Part shown: one piece after another, positions 37,794-47,263 of the stretch
Layout of the letters: the number at the start of each line of letters is the position of its first letter
Numbering within the stretch: position 1 is the stretch's first letter
NCBI GenBank assembly: GCA_947488845.1
Contig: CANLBM010000004.1
Span: 124,001-188,000, forward strand
DNA from: an uncultured Sphingomonadaceae bacterium
GTDB lineage: Bacteria > Pseudomonadota > Alphaproteobacteria > Sphingomonadales > Sphingomonadaceae
Length of the DNA stretch: 64,000 bases
Direction of reading: 5' to 3'
Made by a program: the position numbers and the translations under genes
Notes under the pieces: model-generated
Databases searched by the model: none
What the model was told of the DNA's origin: nothing
Seen by the model: the letters and a program-made list of their open reading frames with translations, nothing else

Positions 37794-39050
37794 CTAGATG
37801 GCTTTCATGATGATGCTGGCGTTGGTTCCGCCAAAACCGAAGCTGTTGCTGAGCACAGCTTTCACTTTGCGTTTCTTGGCAAAATGCGGAACCAGATCCA
37901 CGCCTTCGCAACCTTCGTCCGGATCGTCGAGATTGAGCGTGGGTGGCACAATCTGGTCGCGCAGTGCGAGAATGCTGAAGATACCTTCAACCGCACCGGC
38001 ACCGCCGAGAAGATGGCCAATCGCCGATTTGGTCGAACTCATCGACATGGTCTTGAGATCGTCTCCAAACAGGCGCCTGATCGCTGCCAGCTCGATTGTA
38101 TCCGCCATTGTCGACGTTCCATGGGCGTTGACATAGTCGATATCGGCCGTGGTCAGGCCCGAGCGTTTCAGTGCCATTTCCATCGAGCGGAAGGCTCCGG
38201 TGCCACCAGGATGCGGTGCCGTGACATGATAGGCATCGCCGGACATGCCATATCCAACCACTTCGCAATAGATTGTGGCGCCGCGGGCCTTGGCATGTTC
38301 ATATTCTTCCAGAACGACAACGCCTGCGCCCTCGCCCATCACGAAACCGTCGCGGTCCTTGTCATAGGGACGGGATGCGGCCGTGGGGTCGTCATTGCGT
38401 TTCGTGGACAGCGCCTTTGCCTGGGCAAAACCGGCGATACCAATAGGACAGATGGTCGCTTCCGCGCCGCCGGCCAACATCACATCGGCATCATCGAGCG
38501 CAATCATGCGCGCTGCGTCGCCGATGCTGTGCGCACCGGTCGAGCAAGCGGTCACGACCGCGTGATTGGGGCCCATCAGACCATATTTGATTGAAACCTG
38601 ACCCGAGATGAGATTGATAAGACGTCCGTGGACGAAATGCGGGCTGACCCGGCTTGGTCCGCGTTCGTATAAAACGATGGATTCTTTTTCGATTCCCGGC
38701 AGTCCGCCGATTCCGGAACCGATCGAACAGCCGGCACGCAGCCGTTCTTCCTCGGACATATCGGTAAGACCGGCATCCTCGAGAGCCTGGCCGGCGGCAT
38801 CGATACCGTAGATGATGAACGGGTCGACCTGGCGCTGAACCTTGTGGTCGACGCGCAAGTTGGGATCGAAGCCATATTCATGGTCCGCGGGCTTTACTTC
38901 GCAGGCGATATGGCATTTCTGGTCCGATGCATCAAAGCGGGTGATTTTTCCCGCGCCCGACTTGGAAGCCAATATATTGCTCCAGGTCGTTTCCACATCT
39001 CCGCCCAGCGGCGTCACCAGGCCCATTCCCGTTACAACTACACGGCGCAT
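37794..39050 (-). CDS. fabF: 3-oxoacyl-[ACP] synthase II
   Basis: A 418-residue condensing enzyme that extends acyl-ACP with malonyl-ACP and tunes membrane fluidity. The Cys-His-His triad is visible: cysteine in VVTACSTGAHSIGDA, histidine in YVNAHGTSTMADT and histidine in KSAIGHLLGGAGAVEG. The N-terminus MRRVVVTGMGLVTPLGG is typical. It follows acpP by about 150 bases and leads into mltG. Confidence 0.97.
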   Translation of the reverse strand: MRRVVVTGMGLVTPLGGDVETTWSNILASKSGAGKITRFDASDQKCHIACEVKPADHEYGFDPNLRVDHKVQRQVDPFIIYGIDAAGQALEDAGLTDMSEEERLRAGCSIGSGIGGLPGIEKESIVLYERGPSRVSPHFVHGRLINLISGQVSIKYGLMGPNHAVVTACSTGAHSIGDAARMIALDDADVMLAGGAEATICPIGIAGFAQAKALSTKRNDDPTAASRPYDKDRDGFVMGEGAGVVVLEEYEHAKARGATIYCEVVGYGMSGDAYHVTAPHPGGTGAFRSMEMALKRSGLTTADIDYVNAHGTSTMADTIELAAIRRLFGDDLKTMSMSSTKSAIGHLLGGAGAVEGIFSILALRDQIVPPTLNLDDPDEGCEGVDLVPHFAKKRKVKAVLSNSFGFGGTNASIIMKAI

Positions 39051-39200
39051 ATCATGCCTCTCCTTGCGGGCTTCCGTACCCTAAATCAAAAACGGCCACC
39101 GGTTCAGGATATTCCTCCCGGGCCGGTGAGCCGCTTTGCTGTTTTTCAGCGATCATTGGCCCCGAGGCGCGCCAGTTTTCAGGCAGCACCTCAAAATCAA

Positions 39201-39437
39201 TTAGCTTTTGTTTTTGTCGATAAAATCGATGGCATCTTTAACGGTACCGATTTTTTCTGCGGCATCGTCTGGAATTTCGACGCTGAATTCTTCTTCAAAA
39301 GCCATGACCAGTTCAACAATGTCGAGGCTGTCAGCGCCCAGATCATCGATGAAGGCAGCTTCTTCGGTCACTTTGTCGGCTTCAACGCCGAGATGCTCAA
39401 CAACAATCTTTTTAACCCGGTCTGCAGTCTCACTCAT
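39201..39437 (-). CDS. acpP: Acyl carrier protein
   Basis: A 78-residue protein from [19 protein letters not shown]; the longer frame upstream lacks the fold and would add 30 residues. The phosphopantetheine-accepting serine is in the DSLD motif of [14 protein letters not shown]. It carries growing acyl chains between FabD, FabG and FabF, all encoded in this block. The acidic composition and length are standard. AGAGGTCC precedes the start as ribosome site. Confidence 0.98.
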   Translation of the reverse strand: MSETADRVKKIVVEHLGVEADKVTEEAAFIDDLGADSLDIVELVMAFEEEFSVEIPDDAAEKIGTVKDAIDFIDKNKS

Positions 39438-39553
39438 GAGAGGTCCCTTTTTGTTAGGATGTAATTTCAATTTCGTCCTAGTGCGGTGACGCGCGCCTTG
39501 CAAGTGTCCGTGAGTTCGAAATCGCACTAGAGATGATGTTTTTCGGAGAAGCC

Positions 39554-40297
39554 CTAGGAAATCATTGCCATCCCGCCATTTACATGGATGGTCTGGCCGG
39601 TGACATAAGAGGCTTCCTGGCTGGCCAGATAGACCACCGCAGCACTGATATCGTCGCCTTTGCCCATTTTCCCCGCCGGAATCTTGCGGTTGATCTCGTC
39701 TTTCTGGGCATCGGTCAGCGCATCGGTCATAGGTGATTCAATGAATCCCGGCGCGACGCAGTTGACCGTGATATTACGGGAGGCCAGTTCCTGGGCCAAG
39801 GTCTTGGACATGCCGACAAGACCAGCCTTGGAAGCGACATAATTGGCCTGTCCGGGGTTGCCGGTCGCACCGACCACGGAGCTGATCGAGATAATCCGGC
39901 CATGGCGCGCCTTCATCATCGGGCGAGCAGCGGCACGGATCAGGCGAAAGGCCGACTCCAGATTGACGCGGATCACATCGGAAAAATCTTCGTCAGACAT
40001 GCGCATCACCAGCCCGTCGCGGGTAATGCCGGCATTATTGACCAATATGTCGAGCTTGCCGAGCTTCGCAACCGCGTCCGGGACCAGCGCATCGACTTCG
40101 TCCACCTTGGAAAGATCGCAAGGCAGGACGATATGGCCTTCACCGGCCATTTGCGGGATCATCTCCATCAGCACATGCATGCGCGTCCCGGAAAGCGCGA
40201 CGGTCGCACCTTGTTCAGCGAGCGATTTGGCGATCGCCGATCCGATCCCGCCCGATGCTCCGGTTACCAGCGCGGTCATTCCGCTTAAATCAAACAT
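39554..40297 (-). CDS. fabG: 3-oxoacyl-[ACP] reductase
   Basis: A 247-residue short-chain dehydrogenase from [21 protein letters not shown]. The NADPH glycine motif TGASGGIG is near the start. NNAG appears in [12 protein letters not shown]. The active site has S in [15 protein letters not shown] and YxxxK in NYVASKAGL. It reduces the ketoacyl chain made by FabF. It lies between fabD and acpP on the minus strand, so fabD-fabG-acpP-fabF form the classic set. Confidence 0.96.
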   Translation of the reverse strand: MFDLSGMTALVTGASGGIGSAIAKSLAEQGATVALSGTRMHVLMEMIPQMAGEGHIVLPCDLSKVDEVDALVPDAVAKLGKLDILVNNAGITRDGLVMRMSDEDFSDVIRVNLESAFRLIRAAARPMMKARHGRIISISSVVGATGNPGQANYVASKAGLVGMSKTLAQELASRNITVNCVAPGFIESPMTDALTDAQKDEINRKIPAGKMGKGDDISAAVVYLASQEASYVTGQTIHVNGGMAMIS

Positions 40298-40346
40298 TCG
40301 AAATTCCTTCAAAATTTCGGCCAATCAAGACCGGAGGATATTGCTG

Positions 40347-41282
40347 TTACAGACTTTTCAGAAAGTCCTCGATATCGTGCAACGACACAAGGCTGGCGGT
40401 TTCCGCGTCGGGTGCAATCCGTCCGACCATCCCGGTCAGGACCTTGCCGCCAAATTCGACAAATTGCTCGACGCCGGCTTCTGCCATATTGCCGACCGAT
40501 TCGCGCCAGTGCACGGTGCCGGTCACTTGCTGGACCAGCAGATCGCGGATTTCGTCGACATCGGAAACGGGTGCTGCGGTGACATTGGCAAAAACCGGAA
40601 CCACCGGCGAGAATATGCTCGCTTCGGCCAACGCTTCTTCCATTTTTTCTGCCGCAGGCTGCATCAGCGAACAGTGGAAAGGTGCTGATACCGGCAGCAA
40701 TATGCCGCGCTTGATGCCATGTTCCTTTGCCGCTGCTATCGCACGCTCGATTGCGCCAATCTGCCCCGATATCACAACCTGGGTCGGATCATTGTCGTTG
40801 GCAACCGTACAAATTTCACCCTGCGAAGACGCGTTCGCCAGTGCTGACGCCTTTTTGATATCGGCCCCCAGCAAGGCCGCCATTCCGCCCTCGCCTACCG
40901 GCACCGCCTTCTGCATCGACAGGCCGCGCAATTTCAGCAATTCCGCTGTCGTGGTCAGGTTGAGAGATCCGGCAGCGCAAAGCGCGGTATATTCTCCAAG
41001 ACTATGACCGGCGACAAACGAACACAGGTCACCGAGCGACTGTCCGCCGTCTTTCTCCATGACCCGCAAGGTGGCAATGGCGTTGGCCATGATCGCTGGC
41101 TGCGCGTTTTCCGTCAATGTCAGCTCGTCCAAAGGACCGTCGCACATCAGCTTGAACAGGCTTTGTTCAAGCGCATGATCGACTTCCTCAAACACTTCGC
41201 GAGCGGTGCTACTCGCTTCGGCAAGCGCCTTGCCCATGCCAACCGCCTGGCTGCCTTGTCCCGGAAAAATAAATGCGCGCAT
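40347..41282 (-). CDS. fabD: Malonyl-CoA:ACP transacylase
   Basis: A 311-residue enzyme that loads malonate on ACP. The motif FIFPGQGSQAVGMGKAL begins the protein. The nucleophile serine is in VAGHSLGEYTAL and the catalytic histidine lies in PVSAPFHCSLMQPA. The C-terminal arginine- and glutamine-bearing segments of the fold are present. It is the first gene of the fatty-acid set on the minus strand, 49 bases before fabG. Confidence 0.96.
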   Translation of the reverse strand: MRAFIFPGQGSQAVGMGKALAEASSTAREVFEEVDHALEQSLFKLMCDGPLDELTLTENAQPAIMANAIATLRVMEKDGGQSLGDLCSFVAGHSLGEYTALCAAGSLNLTTTAELLKLRGLSMQKAVPVGEGGMAALLGADIKKASALANASSQGEICTVANDNDPTQVVISGQIGAIERAIAAAKEHGIKRGILLPVSAPFHCSLMQPAAEKMEEALAEASIFSPVVPVFANVTAAPVSDVDEIRDLLVQQVTGTVHWRESVGNMAEAGVEQFVEFGGKVLTGMVGRIAPDAETASLVSLHDIEDFLKSL

Positions 41283-41415
41283 GATGACCCCTCAATTCTC
41301 GGATATATTTGGGGGAATTAGGCACGATTGCCCGGTCATGCAAGCACCGCGCGTGTCCGAAGCAGACCGCAGGAAACCATTTGCGCAATTTTAATCGCGC
41401 GATTAAGCCGTCTCT

Positions 41416-42819
41416 ATGACCGATGAGCCAATTGAAGAGAAGCTGAACGCCTATTGCATAGCCACATTTGGCCCAGCGGGTAACTTCGGCGAATTGCGGC
41501 GGCTTTCCGGCGGCGCGAGCATGGAAAGCTGGGCGTTTTCCTATGGTGGAGAAGAATTCGTCCTGCGCCGCCTGCCCAGCGGTCTTTCCGCTGATGATGA
41601 CGGGTTGCGCGGCGTCCCCCTTTCCGCCCAGGCCGATATCATCGAACTGGCCTATTCCGCCGGCGTTACGGCCCCCCGGGTTCGTGGCAGGTTAAAACCG
41701 GAACACGGACTGGGAGAAGGCTTCATCATGGCCAAAGCGGAAGGCGAGACCCTGCCGCACAAGATATTGGGCAATCCCGAGTTTGCCGAAGCCGAAGCCC
41801 GCATGACAGAGCAATGCGCCAGAGAACTGGCGGCCATTCACCAGATTCCGCCGGCTTCCGTGCCTACATCGCTGGAATATTTCTCGCCTACCGAACTGAT
41901 CCGTCTCCAGAAGGAAAAATATGACGAGATTGGCGGCCAGATTCCGATCTACGAATATGTGTTCCACTGGCTCGAAGAAAATGCGCCCGACGCATCCGAC
42001 AAATATCTGGTGCATGGCGATTTCCGGATGGGCAATTTGATGATCGACCATCAAGGCCTGTCCGCGGTTCTCGACTGGGAATTGGCCCGGATCGGCGATC
42101 CGGTGCAGGACCTCGCCTATCTTTGCACACCAAGCTGGCGATTCGGCCATTATGAAAAGGAAGCGGGCGGATTCGATAGCGCGGAATCCTTCCTGCAGGC
42201 TTATGCGGCCGCGAGCGGCGCAGAAGTGGATCCGGACCGTTTCCGTTTCTGGTTGATCTATTCCACCCTCTGGTGGGGCATCGCCTGCATGGTGATGGGA
42301 CAGATCTGGCGCAGCCACGGCGACCGCTCGCTCGAGCGCACTGTAATCGGCCGCCGAGTGTCCGAGGTAGAAGTCGACCTTGCTTTGTTGTTTGAAGACA
42401 TTCTCCCGGAAGAAATTTGCACCCCGCTCCGCTGGACAGCGCCGGATCCCGGACCGGCAACTGGCGAAACCAGCTATGACGAACTTCTGACGGCTTTGAG
42501 TGAATGGAACAAGACACAAGTCCAGCCCGGACTGCAGGGGCATGACAAATTCCAGTCCCGCGTCGCCGGCAACGCACTCGGCATCGCGCAGCGACAGGCA
42601 GAATGGGGTCCCGGTTTCCGGGACGCCGCCCACGCCCGACTGGCCGCTATCGGTTATGATCATCGACAGCTTTGCAGCGGACTTTCAAAAGGTGAAATTG
42701 AAATTACCAGTTCGGGGATATGGGACCATCTGCGACTATCCGCCCTTGAACGACTGTCTATCGATCAACCCAAATATGCCGGCCTGAAGGTCGCGCTCAA
42801 CAAATGGAGCCCATCATGA
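41416..42819 (+). CDS. Aminoglycoside phosphotransferase-fold kinase, ACAD10/11-type
   Basis: A 467-residue protein. The kinase domain covers residues about 1-330. The ATP-binding region (ASMESWAFSYGGEEFVLRRLP) and the Brenner-type catalytic loop LVHGDFRMGNLMIDHQGLSAVLDWE are intact (HGDxxxxN and DWE). The following about 120 residues (LSEWNKTQVQPGLQGHDKF) have no clear match. The stop overlaps the acyl-CoA dehydrogenase start by ATGA. In human ACAD10 and ACAD11 these two domains are fused, where the kinase phosphorylates 4-hydroxyacyl-CoA and the dehydrogenase removes the phosphate. The same reaction is inferred here. Confidence 0.82.
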   Translation: MTDEPIEEKLNAYCIATFGPAGNFGELRRLSGGASMESWAFSYGGEEFVLRRLPSGLSADDDGLRGVPLSAQADIIELAYSAGVTAPRVRGRLKPEHGLGEGFIMAKAEGETLPHKILGNPEFAEAEARMTEQCARELAAIHQIPPASVPTSLEYFSPTELIRLQKEKYDEIGGQIPIYEYVFHWLEENAPDASDKYLVHGDFRMGNLMIDHQGLSAVLDWELARIGDPVQDLAYLCTPSWRFGHYEKEAGGFDSAESFLQAYAAASGAEVDPDRFRFWLIYSTLWWGIACMVMGQIWRSHGDRSLERTVIGRRVSEVEVDLALLFEDILPEEICTPLRWTAPDPGPATGETSYDELLTALSEWNKTQVQPGLQGHDKFQSRVAGNALGIAQRQAEWGPGFRDAAHARLAAIGYDHRQLCSGLSKGEIEITSSGIWDHLRLSALERLSIDQPKYAGLKVALNKWSPS

Positions 42820-44093
42820 CCGCTTTCGAAATCCCGCAGGAAATTGAAGATTATCTGGGCGTGCTGGATGCTTTCATCGAGGCGGAAATAAAGCCGGTGG
42901 AGCAGCGTGACGACAATATCCGTTTCTTCGATCACCGGCGCGAAGACGCGCGGACCAATTGGGAAGATCAGGGCCTGCCGACCGAGGAATGGGAGGCGCT
43001 GCTGGTCGAAATGCGGCAGATTGCCGATGCCGCCGGCCATTATCGCTATGCCTTGCCGGAGGAATTTGGCGGCCAGAACGGCACCAATCTGGGGATGGCA
43101 CGGATCCGGGAGCATCTGGCGCATAAGGGGCTCGGCCTGCACAACGACCTGCAGAACGAGAATAGTATCGTCGGCAATCTGGTACAGCCGCTGATGCTCC
43201 GCGACTTTGGCACCGAACAGCAAAAGCGCGACTATATTCCGGAGATGCTGGCCGGACGGATGGGCTGGTGCTTCGGCCTGACCGAAGAAGATCATGGTTC
43301 GGACGCGACATGGATGGACACAACCGCCGTCCGCGAAACCCGGGACGGAATCGATGGCTGGCTGATCAACGGCAACAAGATGTGGACCACCGGCCTGCAC
43401 AAGGCGTCGCACGTCATGACCTTTGCCCGACACAGCGGCAAGGATGGTGATGCCAGAGGCATCGGCTGTTTCATCGTGCCGGTTGATGCCGAAGGCTTCA
43501 AGATCGGCGAATATATGTGGACATTCAACATGCCCACGGATCATCCGAAATGTTCCTACACCAATGTCTGGATTCCCGCTGATGCGGTGCTCGGCGATCT
43601 CGACATGGGTCTCGCCTGCGCACAACATTTTGTCCACGAGAACAGAATCCGGCAGGCAGCCTCTTCACTCGGTGCCGCCCAATATTGCATCGATGAGTCG
43701 GTAAAATATGCCGGAGAACGCAAACCGTTCGGCAAACCGCTATCGGTCAATCAGGGCATCCAGTTTCCGCTGGTCGAATTGCACACCGAAGCGGCGATGC
43801 TCCGCCAGCTGATTTACGCGACAGCGGCGAAGATGGACACGATGCCGAAACCCGATGTCGCCAAATATCTCTCCGCTCAGGTCAGCATGTGCAACTATCG
43901 CGCAAACCGCCTGTGCTGTGACGCCGCCGACCGCGCGATGCAGGTCCACGGCGGCATGGGCTATTCGCGCCACAAGCCGTTCGAACATATCTACCGGCAC
44001 CACCGCCGCTACCGGATCACCGAAGGCGCGGAAGAAATCCAGATGCGCAAGATCGGTGGCGACATGTTCGGCTTCCTGAACAGGAAGAAGTAG
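42816..44093 (+). CDS. Acyl-CoA dehydrogenase family, partner of the kinase
   Basis: About 425 residues from MTAFEIPQEIEDYLGVL, coupled to the kinase by ATGA. The FAD-binding motif CFGLTEEDHGSDATWM, the strand WLINGNKMWTTGLHKA and the C-terminal MQVHGGMGYSRHKPFEHIYRHHRRYRI all fit. The catalytic base is expected in the last of these, in the region YRITEGAEEIQ. Its kinship is to the ACAD11-like dehydrogenases in the 4-hydroxyacid pathway, inferred from the partner gene. Fold assignment is secure; substrate is not. Confidence 0.88.
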   Translation: MTAFEIPQEIEDYLGVLDAFIEAEIKPVEQRDDNIRFFDHRREDARTNWEDQGLPTEEWEALLVEMRQIADAAGHYRYALPEEFGGQNGTNLGMARIREHLAHKGLGLHNDLQNENSIVGNLVQPLMLRDFGTEQQKRDYIPEMLAGRMGWCFGLTEEDHGSDATWMDTTAVRETRDGIDGWLINGNKMWTTGLHKASHVMTFARHSGKDGDARGIGCFIVPVDAEGFKIGEYMWTFNMPTDHPKCSYTNVWIPADAVLGDLDMGLACAQHFVHENRIRQAASSLGAAQYCIDESVKYAGERKPFGKPLSVNQGIQFPLVELHTEAAMLRQLIYATAAKMDTMPKPDVAKYLSAQVSMCNYRANRLCCDAADRAMQVHGGMGYSRHKPFEHIYRHHRRYRITEGAEEIQMRKIGGDMFGFLNRKK

Positions 44094-44169
44094 CAATTCA
44101 GGGTTGCATCGGGAGGCTGATCGTTCAATATCCAGGTGAAGAATTGTAACAAATCAGGTAGTTCGGACG

Positions 44170-45270
44170 ATGCAGGAACAGTTGATTGACCGTATTTACG
44201 AATGTTCCGTTGTGCCGGAACTATGGCCTGACGTCCTCGACGAGCTGGCGCAGATAACCGATTCGATCGGCGGCATGCTGTTTTCCGCCCGCAAAGCGGT
44301 AAACTGGACGGCGTCGGAAAGTGTGTTCGATGCGTTTGACACTTATGTCAAAGACGGCTGGTTCGAAAAATGTCCCCGGCGGACTTGCATGATGGGCAAA
44401 TCCCAACCGACATTTTTTGTCGAGCAGGATTTCTGGAACGAAAAGGAACTGGCCGAGAATCCCTTTTACCGGGATTTCTTTCACCCGCGCGGCCTGGGCT
44501 GGTCGGCAGGAACGCTTCTGCAAATGCCGACCGGCGACAATATTGTCTTCAGCATCGAACGCCAGCTCGATCAGGGGCCGATCGAGCGCAATCACGTCGA
44601 CCGGCTGAACGAACTGCGTCCGCATCTGCTGCGCAGCGCCTTTGTTTCGACCAGACTCGGCCTGCAACGTGCGCAAGGTGCCAGCGAAACTCTTGCAAAA
44701 TTCGGCCTGCCCGCTCTGGTTCTCGACGCCGAGGGCAAATTTGTCGAAGCCAATGACCGGGCCCAGTCCGTTGCGGACCATGTGAAATTCAACGAGCCGG
44801 GCCGACGGCTGACCTTTTCGGATCGGCGTTCGGGGGATTTTTTAACCAACGCTTTAAAAACACTGGATCGTGTTTCGTCGACCGACAGCCTGTCCTTCCC
44901 TATCCGCAACAAGGACGGCAATGCGGTTTTCGTCGGCCATGTCATGCCCATTACACTGGCGGCCCATGATATTTTTGCCAACAGCTATGCGCTTCTGTTC
45001 TTCACACCGCTCGACCAGACGCGGGCGCCGTCGACCGACCTGATGCGAAGCCTGTTCGACATGACCGCTGCCGAAACCCGCATCGCCAAGGGTCTGGTGA
45101 AAGGCCGGACGCTAACAGAAATTGCAGAGGACGGCGGCGTATCGATCACGACCGTGCGATCACAATTTAGCAGCATTCTCGAAAAAACCGGCTGTGGCCG
45201 ACAGGCCGAACTGGTCGGACTGCTTGCCAATATCGCACTCGGCCAAAGCGACGAGACACCCGACAGCTAG
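44170..45270 (+). CDS. LuxR-type transcriptional regulator
   Basis: A 366-residue regulator with a C-terminal LuxR helix-turn-helix at about residues 300-360: MTAAETRIAKGLVKGRTLTEIAEDGGVSITTVRSQFSSILEKTGCGRQAELVGLL (read in parts). The first about 250 residues are an unnamed sensor region, including LQMPTGDNIVFSIERQLDQGPIE and a PAS-like segment ALVLDAEGKFVEANDRAQSV. Signal and target genes are not visible; it follows the acyl-CoA dehydrogenase on the same strand with a 76-base gap and could control that pair. Confidence 0.82.
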   Translation: MQEQLIDRIYECSVVPELWPDVLDELAQITDSIGGMLFSARKAVNWTASESVFDAFDTYVKDGWFEKCPRRTCMMGKSQPTFFVEQDFWNEKELAENPFYRDFFHPRGLGWSAGTLLQMPTGDNIVFSIERQLDQGPIERNHVDRLNELRPHLLRSAFVSTRLGLQRAQGASETLAKFGLPALVLDAEGKFVEANDRAQSVADHVKFNEPGRRLTFSDRRSGDFLTNALKTLDRVSSTDSLSFPIRNKDGNAVFVGHVMPITLAAHDIFANSYALLFFTPLDQTRAPSTDLMRSLFDMTAAETRIAKGLVKGRTLTEIAEDGGVSITTVRSQFSSILEKTGCGRQAELVGLLANIALGQSDETPDS

Positions 45271-45468
45271 GCAAGCGCACCCGGCGAGAACCGACCCGAG
45301 CAACAGGGTTGCTGCTTTCGAAAGATCATGAATATTCCCGGCTTTCATTCATTTGAATGATGAACCGGCTTTTCTCCCCGCGCATAAACAGTCTCACGGC
45401 TCCTCGACGGGGGAGCCGGGTTTATCCGCTTGGAAAGCGGACCTATCTGCACAGGGAGCTAGAATATC

Positions 45469-46350
45469 ATGACCAAGTCTCAATTTATCTCGACATCAGC
45501 CATCGCCTTTGCCGCGATGACGGCTTTCGGCGCGCCGGCACAGGCGGCGAAGCAAGCCGCGGTCGAGTTGACACATTGCGATTCAAGCTATGGCACGATT
45601 GCCGTGGTCGAGGGCGATACACAGGGCTGGAGCAAATTCGGTCTGGGCAGCCCGCGCGAGCTGGTGACAGCCATTGCGCAGCAATCCGGATGTTTCGAGG
45701 TTCATAGCGCCGCAAGCGCGACGCCGGCAGACTTCCTCGTCAATGTCATCGCCGGTGACAAGGAAGAGGTAGACCAGGGCGTACAGGCGGCCAAAGGGCT
45801 CGCGACCGATGCCTTCGTCCGCTCCGGCGCCGCCGGGCAGATGCTTGGCAGAGTGCCGGGAGCCGGCGCGCTTATGGGCATGTTCGGCGGGCTGGGCGGC
45901 AAGAAAAAAGTCGTTGCAGCGGGTATTCGTGTTGTCAGCCCCGCCAATGGCCAGACCCTGGTTGCCGGAACCGGAGAGGTGAAAAAATCGACCCTGTCTT
46001 TCGCCAGCGGCACGCCCTGGATAGCTGGCGCCAATACCGCGGGCTATGCGGGATCGAATGACGGCAAAATGCTGACCGAGGCATTCATCATAGCCTATAA
46101 TAGTGTAGTGTCACAGGCAGGCGCTTTATCAGCCGTTCCAGTGGCAACGCCTGCGGCCGAAGCGAGCACGACATATACTGTCGCGATCGATACGAACCTG
46201 TACGCAAGCGCAAACAAAAGCGCCGACAAGGTCCGCACGTTGCGCGCCGATACCGAATTGAAACCAACCGGCAGCAAAGCCGGCCTGTTTGTCGAGGTCA
46301 GCGACAATTACGGCACGAAAGGATGGGTTTCGGTGGAAGACTTGCGATAA
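45469..46350 (+). CDS. Exported CsgG-like protein with C-terminal SH3-like domain
   Basis: A 293-residue protein with a signal peptide (residues 1-26, ending GAPAQA). Residues about 30-210 look like a CsgG-type fold: TIAVVEGDTQGWSKFGLG, LVTAIAQQSGCFEVHS, GIRVVSPANGQTL. A bacterial SH3-like segment follows at about 235-293: YTVAIDTNLYASANKSADKVRTLRADTELK then FVEVSDNYGTKGWVSVEDLR. No curli genes are nearby, so an amyloid-export role is not supported. A hairpin-rich 200-base leader lies upstream. A strong terminator follows. Confidence 0.7.
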   Translation: MTKSQFISTSAIAFAAMTAFGAPAQAAKQAAVELTHCDSSYGTIAVVEGDTQGWSKFGLGSPRELVTAIAQQSGCFEVHSAASATPADFLVNVIAGDKEEVDQGVQAAKGLATDAFVRSGAAGQMLGRVPGAGALMGMFGGLGGKKKVVAAGIRVVSPANGQTLVAGTGEVKKSTLSFASGTPWIAGANTAGYAGSNDGKMLTEAFIIAYNSVVSQAGALSAVPVATPAAEASTTYTVAIDTNLYASANKSADKVRTLRADTELKPTGSKAGLFVEVSDNYGTKGWVSVEDLR

Positions 46351-46383
46351 TAGCGACCCGATTGCAAGGCTGGCATCGTCCGG

Positions 46384-46419
46384 AAGGGCGCTTTCCGAAC
46401 GGAGAGCGCCCTTTTTTTC
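46384..46419 (+). terminator. Rho-independent terminator after the CsgG-like gene
   Basis: AGGGCGCT and AGCGCCCT form a stem with a short loop and are followed by seven Ts. It lies 33 bases after the stop and separates this gene from rpsF. Confidence 0.9.
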
Positions 46420-46645
46420 GACAAAATTCCACCCGATGCTCCTTTTGACAAAATCAGCCGTCTCCAGCCTTTGCGGCAAGCTGCCTCCCTGTCCGTAACA
46501 CCCCTTGCATTCCCGCGCCATTTCCGCCATAGGCGCCGCTTCCGCGTGAACCGGCCCGTCCGATTCACCTGGAAAAAGAAGAAAGCCGGAGGGGCGTTCG
46601 CATGGTGCGGCGTCAGCGATCGGCGGTAAATGAAGGAATGATTGC
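46420..46645 (+). other. Long leader of rpsF, possible S6:S18 autoregulatory RNA
   Basis: There is no gene in the 226 bases between the terminator and rpsF. The last 90 bases hold several CCG/CGG-rich hairpins (GCCGGAGGGGC, TGCGGCGTCAGCGATCGGCGG). Leaders of rpsF operons often bind S6:S18 through a CCG-containing bulge, and this could be such a motif. I could not align it to the consensus, so this is only a suggestion. Confidence 0.3.
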
Positions 46646-47008
46646 ATGCCAATGTATGAGCATGTCTTCCTTGCGCGACAGGATCTGAGCCAGTCTCAGG
46701 TTGATGCTCTTGCGCAGGAAGCCACCAAAATTGTTGAATCCAACGAAGGCAAGGTCGTACTGACCGAAACCTGGGGCCTGCGTACGCTCGCCTACAAGAT
46801 CCAGAAGAACCGCAAGGCACATTATGTCATGCTGCGTCTCGACGCACCCGGCAGCGTTGTCCTGGAACTGGAACGCCAGACCCGGATCAACGAAGATGTT
46901 ATCCGTTTTCTGACCATCCGCGTCGACGAGCATGAAGAAGGCCCGTCCGTGATGATGCGTAAACCCGACCGCGATCGCAAACCGCGTCGCGATTTCGACA
47001 ACAATTAA
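46646..47008 (+). CDS. rpsF: 30S ribosomal protein S6
   Basis: A 120-residue S6 protein. The N-terminus [20 protein letters not shown] and central [21 protein letters not shown] are the family hallmarks. The C-terminal end ([24 protein letters not shown]) is basic. It binds 16S rRNA with S18, the next gene. It is the first gene of rpsF-rpsR-rplI. Confidence 0.98.
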   Translation: MPMYEHVFLARQDLSQSQVDALAQEATKIVESNEGKVVLTETWGLRTLAYKIQKNRKAHYVMLRLDAPGSVVLELERQTRINEDVIRFLTIRVDEHEEGPSVMMRKPDRDRKPRRDFDNN

Positions 47009-47028
47009 GCCAGAGAAGGAGTTAAAAC

Positions 47029-47253
47029 ATGGGACGTCCATTTTTCCGTCGCCGCAAAAGCTGCCCCTTTTCCGGCAAGAACGCACAGCCAATCGACTAT
47101 AAAGACGTGAAGACGCTGCAGGGATTCATTTCCGAACGCGGCAAGATCGTACCAAGTCGTATCACCGCAGTTTCAGCCAAGAAGCAGCGCGAGCTTTCCA
47201 AAGCTATCAAACGCGCTCGCCACATTGGCCTCCTGCCTTACCTCGTGAAATAG
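47029..47253 (+). CDS. rpsR: 30S ribosomal protein S18
   Basis: A 74-residue S18 with the typical [12 protein letters not shown] start and [33 protein letters not shown] core (read in parts). The C-terminus [15 protein letters not shown] is canonical. AGAAGGAG precedes the start. It follows rpsF after 20 bases. Confidence 0.98.
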   Translation: MGRPFFRRRKSCPFSGKNAQPIDYKDVKTLQGFISERGKIVPSRITAVSAKKQRELSKAIKRARHIGLLPYLVK

Positions 47254-47263
47254 GAGCGAAACA

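Noticed and set aside
45469..46350. Curli export pore CsgG
   Set aside because: The fold looks CsgG-like, but there is no lipobox cysteine, no curli subunit genes and an added SH3-like domain, so the specific name is not supported.
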